Source: Trachelipus rathkii
Lineage: Eukaryota; Arthropoda; Malacostraca; Isopoda; Trachelipodidae
Reading direction: 5' to 3'
NCBI GenBank assembly: GCA_015478945.1
Contig: JABUQX010053302.1
Location: 1-60,977 of the forward strand
DNA length: 60,977 nt
This document shows, piece after piece, positions 23,036 through 35,900 of the stretch. Position numbers and translations under genes: made by a program. The notes below the pieces were generated by a model, which saw only the letters and a program-made list of their open reading frames with translations, was not told the origin of the DNA and did not search any database. Positions within the stretch are counted from its first letter, which is position 1. Each line of letters starts with the position of its first letter.

Positions 23036-23236
23036 CTAGTCCGTCTTGAGAAAATCTTCATCGTTGTAGCTGTACTTTTGATGGCAGTCTTCCATTATTA
23101 AGAATAATATTCCGAACGTTGCAGCTGAAATATACACGTACGTATTTAGAGTCATTATGTAAAATAGTTCGTACTCAACGTGGATAGTCCATCCTACGAA
23201 GCATATGCATGCAGCACACAGCATCCACTTTGAAAA
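23036..23236 (-). CDS. possible last coding exon of a small membrane protein
   Basis: A 62-codon open frame (Met codon at 23,224, stop at 23,036) extends four codons upstream to an AG dinucleotide at 23,238-23,237. Read as an exon, it would encode about 66 residues. The predicted peptide starts with a Cys/Ala-rich hydrophobic stretch (MLCAACICFVGW). A second hydrophobic stretch follows (residues about 27-44, VYISAATFGILFLIM), and then a hydrophilic, acidic tail ending in YSYNDEDFLKTD. Two membrane segments and a charged tail look more protein-like than the surrounding random frames. Against this, the AG lacks a polypyrimidine tract, no upstream exon was recognised, no AATAAA was seen just downstream, and a frame this long can arise by chance. 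I cannot name a family. Confidence 0.25.
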   Translation of the reverse strand, partial: FSKWMLCAACICFVGWTIHVEYELFYIMTLNTYVYISAATFGILFLIMEDCHQKYSYNDEDFLKTD

Positions 23237-25720
23237 CTAGTTTACTTTTTTTACTTAAAATATATATAATATAACCCTAATTCCCTGAACAAATTATCAA
23301 TAAATTGGATCACTCTCACACAGATCAATAATTCATTTTAATATTGTAACAAAACGATATTATAAACATCAGTAGAGTATATCATTCGGCTTTCAATATC
23401 CAATCTTATTCTAAAAAGAAGTCATAATTATTTATTTAAAAATGTTTTTGCAGACACATAAATTTAGTAATTCAATTGTTTTTGCATTCCTGAAAACGCG
23501 AAATGTTCTTTACAAATAATGCTCTTACAAGTTACAGGAGAATCTAATCCTATTAAAATAAATTATCCCTTTAAAGAAACTTTTCCAAGTATCTCTTGAG
23601 AGTATCACTATGCTACGATGATTCCATATTCTAATTTCAGTTATAATTTATACATCATGTATTTTAGGATTACTCTTAAATAATTCTTTATTAATATGAT
23701 ACGTCTTCTACACTACCAATATACACTTAAATATACCTTAACATAAAATATCATAATAGTAAAACGATTAGCATCAAAAAATTAATATATCCATTATGGT
23801 ATCAGAAAGTTTTATTCCTCTTAATAGGTATATATTACATTCTTTCGTGGAATAATATAACTAAATGTAAAAAAACATCGCTATTAAATAGAAAAATAAT
23901 TTTATCCTCAATATAATTCCTTTGATCTCCTCTACATTACTATTTATGAACTTTCTTAGTTGTATCTAGATAAATTATTTCTCTTACTTCTGATACTGCT
24001 GAGCCTGATACCTACTTAACAGATCAAATTTAAATCAATTCAATTGAGAAGATTCTCACTGTACACCCTCAATTTTATCGTTAATTTTAGATCCACTTCT
24101 TATCCCATATTGCAAGGATCTGAAGTGTGAAAGGAATAACGCTTTATCTCAATAAAGTAAAGCGTCATTTATAATTACCATTTAATTCACCTATGTCCAT
24201 TTGTAATTGTTGAATGTGCTGTAAGGGAATAATAAACACTCTCTCAAATTGGATCTATAATTATTTAATTAACCTACAATTATGTCATATACACCTTATG
24301 ATTTACCATTTGTATAGTATATGAATAGCATTGATTTGTAAGGAATTCACTCTTCTTCTCAAACTATGATTTTTTTTAGATAATGTAAAATCTGAAATTA
24401 AAAGAAGACTGAGTTATTTAAAGTTAGATATATTAATGGTCTTAGTAATCTAATTTTCAATTAATAAATGTTCCTTATAACTCAAATATTTAACCAATTC
24501 AGTTGAAACATTTTTTTCAGATGTTCTGCAATTTCTTAAGGTGAAAAACAACTCATCTTTTAATAGCTTTTATCACTTCATCTGTTTAGATATAATGAGA
24601 ACTTCTATTCTCTTTAATTATTTCAATGACTACACTTACTTAGAGAACGGCTGGGTCAACTGATCTATGAGAACAGATATCTTCGTAGTCTAACAGAGAG
24701 TTAGTGTAACCAATACATTATACAATATACAATAAATCCTATGCTCAGTATAGTTACTAGAAAACTTATCAGTAGTTGCTAACCAAAAACAAATCCCTAT
24801 TTCATATCAGCTCTGATTCTGATCATCACTCTTCCTTCTCCGCATTTAAATAAATCTTACAATATCATTAGATAAGACATTAAGCTTAATTTCGTATTTG
24901 TTTAGCTTCTTTAATTATTATATCTATATTTAGGCTGCCGTAAAACGCTATACTATCTATAGTATATCATCAATAGTTTTATTATCAATCTTTCCAATGT
25001 AAAATAATGTTGCCCCCCATGTAAAAAGTAAGAAGAATAACAACGTTGATGATATATTCATATCTTTAGAATTACACATCAATATTGATATTAATCATAT
25101 TTCTCCATATTTTCATATAGATTGCATACGAAAGATAATAGATAATAATTTAGAATGTATAGATCATCAGAAAATGTAATACTCTACTTTCTAGAGAGAG
25201 AATATATTCTGAACAGTTTGGAACTCACAGCGTTGAATTGGCATGATAAGTTAGCCAATCATATCCGCGCGTATGCTCTATCCACTAAGTGCCAATCCAC
25301 GTCTCAACCAATTTTAAAAAGAACGCTTCGAGAGACGATAGTATTTAAAAGTCTACCCGGATATTTATCTGACATCTCCTATTAACATGCTAGTTACTCA
25401 AAGGACAACTTTAACCCCGACCATAATTAAATAATCATTAATTCCCTCCATTGCCATTATTTCCTTAATGTGTGTCACAGAAGAATTTATTAACTCTATC
25501 ACTGCCAATCACCAGATGAGAATTCAAGAACATTGAACGCGACCACCGACGTTATGCAGTGATAACTATACTATATCGTGAATGCTCTAACCATCTATGC
25601 GCGGTATGTCCTACGAATCCCCAAAAAGAACGCTTTCAAACGTAGTTTTAAAGACACCCAGGTTATTCTTCATCCCATTTGATTATTATGCTCGCTGAGT
25701 ATCTTGCAAGAATTATTGAC
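23237..25720. other. AT-rich sequence of ordinary complexity
   Basis: Non-repetitive AT-rich DNA. A 76-codon open frame at 25,155-25,385 (+) has an unremarkable composition and no motif. No exons belonging to the minus-strand candidate at 23.1 kb could be identified here. Confidence 0.5.
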
Positions 25721-26123
25721 TAGATAGATGAGAATGAGTATTGTAGAGATTAGGCATTATGCATAGAAGCAAAGGAGCAAGAAATACAGACCATAAACAT
25801 GATAGATAGGATAGATAGATAGGTTGTAGGTATATGTAAGTCACATGAGAAATTCAGCTAGATGAGAAATAAGACTAGATATGATATGATAGTTACTAGA
25901 TGGTAGTAGACTGTCAGATAGAGATAATGAGCATTTAATAATAAGTATTAGAATAGCAACAATAATAAGAAAAATAAATAAGTAAGAAGAATATATGAAT
26001 AGAAAAAATGGATTTTGAAGAAAAGTTCCATTGAATACATAGGGATTGATATTTCGTAAATATAGCATAGAATATGATAATGAAATAATATGAATAAGGT
26101 TATTATTAGATAAGAAATAGATA

Positions 26124-26177
26124 TAGATAGATATGTTGTCACACACATTGACATAAAGTTAGATAGATAGATAGATA
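26124..26177 (+). repeat. 54-bp exact direct repeat, copy 1
   Basis: Identical over 54 bases to 26,332-26,385. The unique core reads ATGTTGTCACACACATTGAC and is flanked by TAGA runs on both sides. The copies are 208 bp apart, so this may be two units of a GATA-based minisatellite. An exact match this long is notable because other repeats in the window are full of indels. Confidence 0.9.
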
Positions 26178-26331
26178 AAGATATGACTATTGAAATAATG
26201 AAGAGAGTTGGTCCATTTGAATAGATGATAGATAGATAGATAGTATAGATAGATAAGATAATAGATAGATAGATATAGAAAAACAGAAGATAGATATGAT
26301 AGATAGATTAGATTAGATAGATAGATTAGAG

Positions 26332-26385
26332 TAGATAGATATGTTGTCACACACATTGACATAAAGTTAGATAGATAGATAGATA
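26332..26385 (+). repeat. 54-bp exact direct repeat, copy 2
   Basis: Second copy of the segment at 26,124-26,177, starting 208 bp downstream and continuing into a slightly longer GATA run. Confidence 0.9.
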
Positions 26386-26455
26386 GATATATAATAATAG
26401 ATGATAGATAGACCTAATTTCTGTTTTAACCTTTAAGATAAGAGATAGAGAGAAT

Positions 26456-28134
26456 AGATAAATTTTCTGGTTGCCAAAAATGTCTGTTCTCAAAGTGAAA
26501 AGAGATGATTTAGTGTCATATATTTCCCATCATTAAATTTCCTATAATTTAATTTATTTATAAATATTAACATTTTTTTTTTTAATTTAAAATAAAAAAT
26601 TTAAAGTTTTTGCAAAAAGAAATTAAAATTTTCATTTTTTAATTTGGTTTTGAAGCAAATTTAAATTTTTAGATTGTACAATTAAAGTCATTATTATATA
26701 ATTATTATTATTATTATTATTAATTATTATTTATTATTTTTATTTATTAGATATATATAATAAATAATTATATTATTTAATTATTATTATTATTATTATA
26801 TTATGATTATATAATTTATATTAATCTTATGTATTATAATATTTATATATTATGGAATCATAACTATTAATTAATATAAAAACTAATTATTATTATCTGG
26901 CTGTCTAATATTGTCAATATGTTATTATTAATTGATTATTATTATTTAATTATATAAGTAATTAATATTATTATATTATTAAATAAATTTTATTATATTA
27001 TATTTTTTGATTATATGAGTGATTTTAAAAATATTGATAGTATAATTATTATTGTTAGTTATTGATTGCTTTCTCTTGATTTAATTAATTACTTTACTTC
27101 ATTGATATAGTTTAAGTTGTTATTATTATTATTGAATTATTTATTTTGATTATTAATAATATATGGAATTGATATATATTATTTATTCATTGGAATTATT
27201 TTATTGATAAATGAATAATATTGAACTATCATAACTTTAATCAGGTTGCGATTTCTCACAGTTGCTAATTCCAAAAATCATATAAGCTAATCAATAATAT
27301 AATAATATTATGATAATTTGATAAATATATATTAGTATTATATCATTATTAATTATTCTGGAAATTATTATTAGTATGATATAGTGATGTTTTGTATATG
27401 TATTATTATTATTATTGTTATTATTAAATCTTTGTAACTTTAATAGTTAAATTGATTATTATTTAATTGATTATTATTATTATTAGGAGAATTGGATATA
27501 TATCTGAATGTATTGATTATTAGTGAAGTTGATGTATGATATAGATATTGGAATGATAATTTTTATTGAATTAATTATTATTATAAATTATTATTATTTA
27601 TTGATATGAATTATAGTAATATGATTTTATTGGTTTTGAAGTGAATTGAATTATTATTTATTATGATTATGATATTTAAGTAAGGTTATGAATTGGAGTA
27701 TGATTATAATTATATTATTAGTTATATGATGTAGAATATGTGGAGATGGATTATGTATTTTTATTGATTATATATTATTGTGTTAGGTAATATATAGATT
27801 CTTGATATTGAGGTAAGTCTGCATTATTATGATATTAGATAATGATGTGATGTGTGATTAGTATTCCTAAGGGAATATATTAGTAGTCAGTTAGTAAACG
27901 ACTTGATAATTAGCTAGTTACTTAAGTTTATGACTATTTTATTATTTAATTGCTTAATTAGCTAATTTAAAAGTTAGCTATATATATATATATATTATTA
28001 TTATTATGTATATTATTAATTATTTTTATTATATTATTATTAATAATGTATTAATTAATTAAGGATTCACTCTCCTTTATATTATTATTAAAATATTGAT
28101 TTATTATTGTAATTATACAGAAGCAGATAATATT

Positions 28135-28165
<31 letters not shown>

Positions 28166-28595
28166 ATATTATTATATTTATTATTAGTAATAATATAATT
28201 TGATATAATAATATTAATTATTAATTATTATTATTATATGTAATTGATTGTCCGTTTTAATGTAATTGTAATGTTATAATTATTTATTACTGTCTATAAA
28301 AGAGCTAATCAATGACATTAACAAAATGTTGAAATAATTCTAATTATTGTTATTATGGATTATGAATTAAAATTTATAGAGTTGCCAATTTGATATATAT
28401 ATAGAGAAATATAGAGTTAATTTAATATTAATATATATTATAATATAATTATTATTATTATTATTGATCATATTATATTATTAGATTATTGCTATTATTA
28501 TTTATTTATTTAATTAGTTATATATTTATGATATATTAATTATATTATATTAATTATTAAATTATTATTAATTATTATTATTTATATATTATTTA

Positions 28596-28626
<31 letters not shown>

Positions 28627-29660
28627 TTTATTAATTTAATATATTATTTATAGATATTAATTATATATTAATTTTGTAGTTAAATATGTCTTATTTAAGA
28701 TAAACAGGTAAGTCATGATAGAGTAGTAGTATAAAGAGTAAATATAGTGAGTATGATTAGTAGGTAGCTATTAAATAGTTAAGTATGTATAGTTCTCTTC
28801 TTACATAGTGTGAAATCTTTTTATTATAATTGCAATTACTTTTTAATTTACTATTGTACGATATACTTAATTTTACATTAATTAAATAATAATAATGAAT
28901 AGATAGATAGATAGATACGTGATTGGAAATAATGGAATGAAATAAATAATAATAATAATAATGTAATTAATATATATTTAAATTAAATTAAATAATGAAT
29001 GAAATACTGTATATAAATTATATAATAAGATAATATAATAATATAATATAAAATAGATTAAGTATAATAATTAATAAAATAAAATATAGAAATACTAGGA
29101 AATAATAATAATAAAATATAAATAATAAATAATAATAAAAATATATCTAGTTATGTTATACGAATTATAAATATATTATATATATATATAATAACCAATC
29201 AATAAAAAAAGTATAATAATAGATAGTCTCCTTTATTAAGTAAATATCATGTCTAGGAAATTAATAGACTTTTTAGCATATTTATAAAGTAATTAATGAG
29301 AAAACTAGTAAGAGTAACTTAATGAAGTTTAGATAAATATAGAATGGTATAACTAGTGAACGATATAATGTGTTTTAGTAAATATTTTATGACGAAAGAT
29401 AAACTTCTTATTATTGAATACTGTATACTCTTATAAGTATAATTTGAAATGAAGTTATAGATATTATTATTATTTTATATTAATATGTGTAATTATGTAT
29501 GTATTTAAACTAATTATAATATACATATATTATATATATATTATTAATATAAATAATATTAAATAAAATATTATAATATATATATAAATATATATTATCA
29601 TACTATAAGATATATTATTATATATATATATATATTAATATACTTATATAATATAATAAT
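26456..29660. repeat. AT-only low-complexity DNA with TTA and TA microsatellites
   Basis: Dominated by A and T. Pure (TTA)9 lies at 28,134-28,160. Other TTA/ATT runs occur near 26,700, 27,120, 28,450 and 28,600. TA runs occur near 27,980 and 29,170. A few stretches are more mixed (27,230-27,300, 28,690-28,860 and 29,220-29,460). No gene seen. Confidence 0.85.
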
Positions 29661-29664
29661 TAAA

Positions 29665-29890
29665 AAAATTGGGGGCCGGCTACCCAAAACCCTACCATTC
29701 TGTCTCCACAACCCTGGGGTTAGGCATGAAATATTTCAACTGAGATATCAGCAGTTTTCTGAGAGTATTATCACATATCAGCGCCCATTTATGGAACCTT
29801 TCTCCCACCACCCAATTTCATAATGGGATTCCTCTCTTGGCTAATCTCTATAATCTCAACAATTGTCAGAAAATATTTAATTATGGTAAG
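29665..29890 (-). other. complex island with possible degenerate coding fragment
   Basis: A sharp change from AT-only DNA to balanced composition, starting with GGGGGCCGGC at 29,671-29,680. On the minus strand a 42-codon open stretch runs from about 29,817 down to a stop at 29,694-29,692. Its product contains GERFHKWALICDNTLRKLL. Adjacent frames remain open on both sides, as expected of a frameshifted gene, but nothing identifies a family. It may be a retroelement or gene remnant at the left edge of the satellite array, or chance. Confidence 0.25.
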
Positions 29891-29929
29891 ATAGTATATA
29901 ACTGTTTCTATATTAATTATATTATTTTA

Positions 29930-32900
29930 TGTAACACGATAATTTTGATTAATATTCGTATCTGCAATGTTGAAATCAGAAAGTTTTGACAGATAACAGC
30001 TATTGAGGAAGAAATAACCTTAGCAAACTATGAAAATGACAAAATAAAAGTATAAATATACTTTAAAATGACATTGATATCTTCGAATAAGTTTCAGTGA
30101 GAAAAAACCGTTAATGTGATTTATATATGTGATATTCAATGTGATATTCAAAAATTCAAAATTTTTCACATAAAATTAAATTGAGGAACTGTTTTACTAC
30201 TATCCAAATGATACTTGAGAACGTCTCCGAAAGAAGAGATGGTGAGACATTTACTCTATCTGTGCTGAGTTTGAACGTTACAATCGCAATGAAAAATCCT
30301 TACATAAATAATGAAAAATACACTTTTCTACGACTGTAAATTTCAGAGTAATGCATTAAGGATGTTTGAACTGACACAAAAATCCAATATAATTGATAAA
30401 TGTGTGTGATAATATCGAGAGAGTTATTAGCTAGTGGATGTTTAATCGCCAGAGAGAGTATATTAGCTCGCTTTCATTTCAATAAATTTAGCGTTAAAAT
30501 CAGTATATGAATCGTTCACTATGAGTAATACAAACCTTTCTAAAAGTAAAATATTCGCTATAAGAATTGCAATATTTGCGTTACATTGCATATCTTTTAG
30601 ACTATATACTTTCAGTTGTTAGAACACTTGAGCAAGATTTAGAAAAATGATTGAACTTATTGATATTTGTGAACGTATTATATATCCTCTCATCTCATCC
30701 CACTAGGACCTTTTACTCCAAAGGTATAACAGCTATTAAAAAATCCGAAGATACCATATTATTCCTCACACACACTCGATAAAATCCTTCTCTAAAAATA
30801 TAAAAATTCACTCTTCTCTCGACTGCTATTTCAGAGAGGATACTGGCCAATTTCTTATATGTTTTGATCAACAAATTAAAATAATTTCAAATTCTGACTC
30901 AATAATCATTATACTCTCTTCGAATCGGTACTTGCTTTTCCGGATATCGTCTTAATTCACCAACCCATCCACTCACCACAACCAATATCACACAGACACT
31001 CACTTAAATCCCCGACAATCCATATACAGTAATCTCAATCCATCACATCAATTCCTCTAACCACAAAAAACCTTTCTAAAAATATAAAATGCACTTTTCT
31101 ACGACCTGTATTTCAGGAGGAATGGCCTTTAATATGTTTGAACCACAAAAAATCCTAAAATTCTCTCTAAGTTTGCGAAAGAAATCTTATAGATAAATAA
31201 ATATTTGAGGACTGTTACTCAAAAAATATAACAACTTATTAAAAATCCGAAGATACCTAAGTATTCCTAACTACAAAAAAACCTATTCCTTATAAATATA
31301 AAATCACTTTTCTTATCATAAGACCTTATGTATTTCAGAAGTAACGGCCATTTATATGTTTGTACCACACAACAATATTTAACTAAATTTATCAAAATTA
31401 TTTTGGAGACAAAATATAAAATTTGAGGACTGTTACTCCAAAAATTATAACAGCTATTAAAAATCCGAAGATCCATAGTATTCCTCCAAAGTTCTCAAAC
31501 TATTTCTAAAATATAAAAATCTATACTTATTTTCTAATACGAGACCTGTACATAAAGTCTGTGTAGATGCATTTATATGTTTTGTGAAATTTTCAAAAAT
31601 CCTTAAAATTTCAAAAAATTTCAAATTTTTATCCCACAAAATTATAATTTTAATTAAGGACATGTTACTCCAAAAGTATATAACAAACAGCAATTAAAAA
31701 TCCGAAGATACTAAAGTATTCCTCACAACCTAACCCTACTTTTCTAAAATATATAAAATCAGGACAATTGAAATGCGGTCTTCATATATTGGCATATTAT
31801 AATAAAGTTTGAATAACTCTACAAAAAATTCACTAAATATTTCAAAAAATTCAAAATTTTCACAAAAATTAAATTGAGGATGTTTACTTAACACCAAAAT
31901 AATAACAGCTATTACAAATCCGAAGATACCATAGTTTTCCTCACACATTAATATGTTACTTTCTAATAAAAATATAAAAATCATCATTTTCTACGACCTG
32001 TATATTTCAGGAGGAATGGCCTTTTTAATATGTTTTGAAACAAAAAAATTCCTTAAATTTCAAAAATTTCAATAATATTTTCACAAATTTAAATTGAGGA
32101 CTGTTTATTTTTAAAAGTATTATACAGCTATTATATTCGCAGATATATCACATTGTATATCCCTAAGAATCATACATATCACTATTTGATAATATATTGA
32201 TAAAGAGAATCAAGTGTTTGTCTAAGACGCTTAGATATTTCAGAGGGGCATTTCGATGCTATTCCATATAAAATTTTGAAGCTCTGACACACGATAACCT
32301 CACCTAAAATTTTCAATAATTTGACAACATATCTATACATTGTAGGATATCGTAGTATACGTGTGATGACTCCAATGAAGTTTATATCTCGCTATAGCGT
32401 ATATTAAAAATCCGAAGATTACATAACATTCCTTCACTCCCTTTCCTCTAAATATAAAAATCACTTTCTACGAACCTGTTTTTCAGGAGAATGCCATTTA
32501 TATGTTTTGAACCTAACAAAAATATAAAAATTTCAAAAAGTTTGACATAAATTAAAATTGATTGTTTTTAAAGCTCCAAAACTAAACAGCTATTAAAAAT
32601 CCGAAAGAACCTTCGTATTCCTCACCGAAAACCCTTTCTATAAAATTATAAAAATCATTATTTTCTTTCGACCTATTATGTATTACAGGTTGAAACTATC
32701 CAATTTATAATTTACGATATTAATAATAAATACAATTTCAAAAATTTTTGATACTAGAAATATTGATTTTGTAAAACGCTCCAAAAGTATAACTAGCATA
32801 TTAAAATCCAAGATACCATAGTAATTCCTCATACAAAAACCTTTTACTAAAATATTAATAAATTCACCTTTTCTGCTCTACTACCTGTATTTCAGAAGGA

Positions 32901-35900
32901 ATAGCCAAAATTTATATGTTTAATAAAAATAAAATATACATAAAATTTTCAAATAAATTTTCAAAATTTTTCATCAAAATAAGTTATAAATCAAGTAAAA
33001 TGTAATTACTTCAAAAATATAACAGCTATTATAAATACCGAAATACCAATAGTATTATATTCCAAAAAATCAATTTTCTAAAAAAATATAAAAATCACTT
33101 TTTCTTACAGTAACTTAATATCTATTTCAGGAGGTGAAAATGGCCATTTATTGTTTGAAACCGCATAAAAATCCTAAAGAATATTTTCAAATATAAATTT
33201 CATAAAATTTTCACAAAAAATAAATTTAATATTGTGAGGTGACTGTGTTAGTACTAAGCCATAATTAATAGCCTAAGAGAGTGTATATTTATAGAAATAC
33301 CGTAAGAGTACTCGTAGTGATTTAGTATAAGATTCTCGTCTCTGGTCTCGACATAGGAAAAAAAGGTGATTCGTGAAAGACTATGAAAGTTAAACTTTCT
33401 ATATCGATATATTGAATGATTGTTTCTGGAGCGATATAGACTCTGCGACATATGATTCACTCATTTATGTGGTTGTTTGATTATTCAGTATCTCTACTAA
33501 TTACTACTAATTATAGAAATTATTTATCTTATATTTTTCACAAATTATTCCATTCAAAATTAATATTGAGTACCGTTTACATAGGTTTTACCATGATTAG
33601 AGTTATACTCAGGATACATTTTTCAAATAAATCCGCGGAAGAGTGATCATTTGTATTCGTGCAAGAGCGCAAACACTTTCTAAAAATATAAATAATTATT
33701 GGTGGACTCTTGTGTCTTCCTTTTTCTTTTTAAGACAGAGGGAATAGAGATAGTGTAAATATGGAAAAGAATGAACACAAAATCAACTAAAATTTATGGG
33801 AAAGAGAAAAACACCTTACAATACCAACCAGTCAAAATTAATTTGTGATCAGAATTTGTCTTACATGATAGCATAATTCGCACAGCTAACTGAACATTGA
33901 TAATAACGCATTAGTAACATAAAATAGACCCCTGAACCACAAAAATTCCTTGTGTGACATAAATAAAATATCGATCACCTTCGAATTGAAATACACAAGT
34001 CTTTTTAATTGCAGAATGCGTTCGAATGAGTCATATATGGTGTTTCCACAAGATAGATTCCCACTTTAAGAGATTCTCAATTTCTCCTATAGACACATAG
34101 AGTGTGAATTATTGCTATTGACTTGTACGACTCAGTTGTGTATCATAATAGCGTCAATTATAAAAATCCGAAGATTCCGACTCAGATATATTATCATCCT
34201 CACAAACATGAATGAACCATTTTTGAATGGGATAATTCTTATGGAGCTCTACTTCTAACGACCTGTAGTTTCAGGAGGAATGGCCATCTTCCAGTGTATG
34301 TTTTGACACCCTACAAATACTATTAAACTTTATTGTTAACATATCTCTCTATAATATTGTTATACATACAAAAGAATTAGAAATTGTGAAGTGACTGTTT
34401 ACTTCTTCCTTGCACCCAAAAGGTAATTTTAAGCATAGCTACTCTTAAAATCCGAGATACTTCCAATACGTTAATAGGAGGACAATATTATCACATAAAA
34501 CCTTTTCTAATACAATATAAAAATCTCACTTATCTTTCTAAACGACTGCTAATTATTTATCAGCGAGGAATGGCATTTATATGTTTGAAACCACAAAAAA
34601 TCCCAAAAGAAACTTTACAACAAAATTAATCAGAAGCGACTGCTTCACGCCAAAGTTTATACAGAGTCAACTGGTAGTACACCACGAACAGATACACATG
34701 GCCGACACTGATCCACATCAAAATACCTTTCTATAAAATATAAAAAATCATAACTTTTCTCGACCTGTATTTCACACTTTTAAAAATAACCAATTTTTCG
34801 TTATGAATTTTCCAACGAGTCCTAATTTTAGAAAAATAAAAGCAAAACAAAATTTTCTATATAATTAAATATTGTGAGGACTGTTTACTTATTACCAAAA
34901 AGGATTGTTAAAAGTGCCGTAAGATACCTAGTATTCTCACACATATGTAACAAAAACTATTTATAAAAATATAAAATAATCATTGTTCTACGACCTGTAA
35001 TTTTCAGAGATGAAACTGGCCATTTATATGTTTCGGACTCAAAACTCCACTAATTTTCAAAAATTATTTGACAAAATTTATCGATTTACATGATTCATCG
35101 AACTCTGATTAGGATTCATAGCTTATTAAAAAATCCGAATGATCAACTATAAGAATATATTATAAAGTACCAAACAAAAACTCCATTCTAAGAAAATATA
35201 AAGAATCACATTTATTACAATAATCATATCTTTCAGGATGATAAGTGGACGATAGAAAGGGATAATTTGAGGGAAAACCATCGCAAAAATTCACTAAATT
35301 CACATAAATTTCAAATATTATCAAACGAATTAGAGTGTAGGTGACTGTTTATCTAACCAAAGTATAACTGAACCCTTAAAAAATCCGAAATACCATATGA
35401 TTATCCTACATAACAAAAACCTTTCTAAAAATATAAAAATCACTTTTCTTACCTGTGATATATATTTTATCAGGAGAATGTGGGTCACAGTTCGATTGCA
35501 GAGTAAAATAAACTATAAAAATCCTAAATAATTTCCAAAAATTCAAAATTTTCACAAAATTAAATATTGAGGACTATATATTTAAATAGTAAATAAACAG
35601 CTATTAAAATATCCGAATATACCCATAAATTTTTTCCACTTACAAAAACCTTTCCTAAAAAATAATAAAATCATTAATTCTACGATAACCTGTATATTCA
35701 GAGGAATGGCCTCATTTAATTATATGTATTTTTGAAAACTCACATACAAAAATTCCTAAAATTTCAAAAATATTTCATAAAATTTTTTATCATAAAATAT
35801 TTAATAAAGGAGAAAAATGGTTACATGCACAAGCTATAACAGTAGTCATATTAAAAAAATCCGAATGACTACCATAGTAAATTTATACCTCTACAAAAAA

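Larger units (their letters stand above)
25721..26455. repeat. (GATA)n microsatellite region
   Basis: GATA/TAGA tetranucleotide runs separated by more complex AT-rich sequence. The densest runs are at 26,160-26,178, 26,220-26,350 and 26,369-26,390. The region contains an exact 54-bp direct duplication, annotated separately. Confidence 0.85.

Noticed and set aside
25155..25385. 76-codon open frame on +
   Set aside because: No motif, no splice or polyadenylation context, and a length expected by chance in several kilobases.
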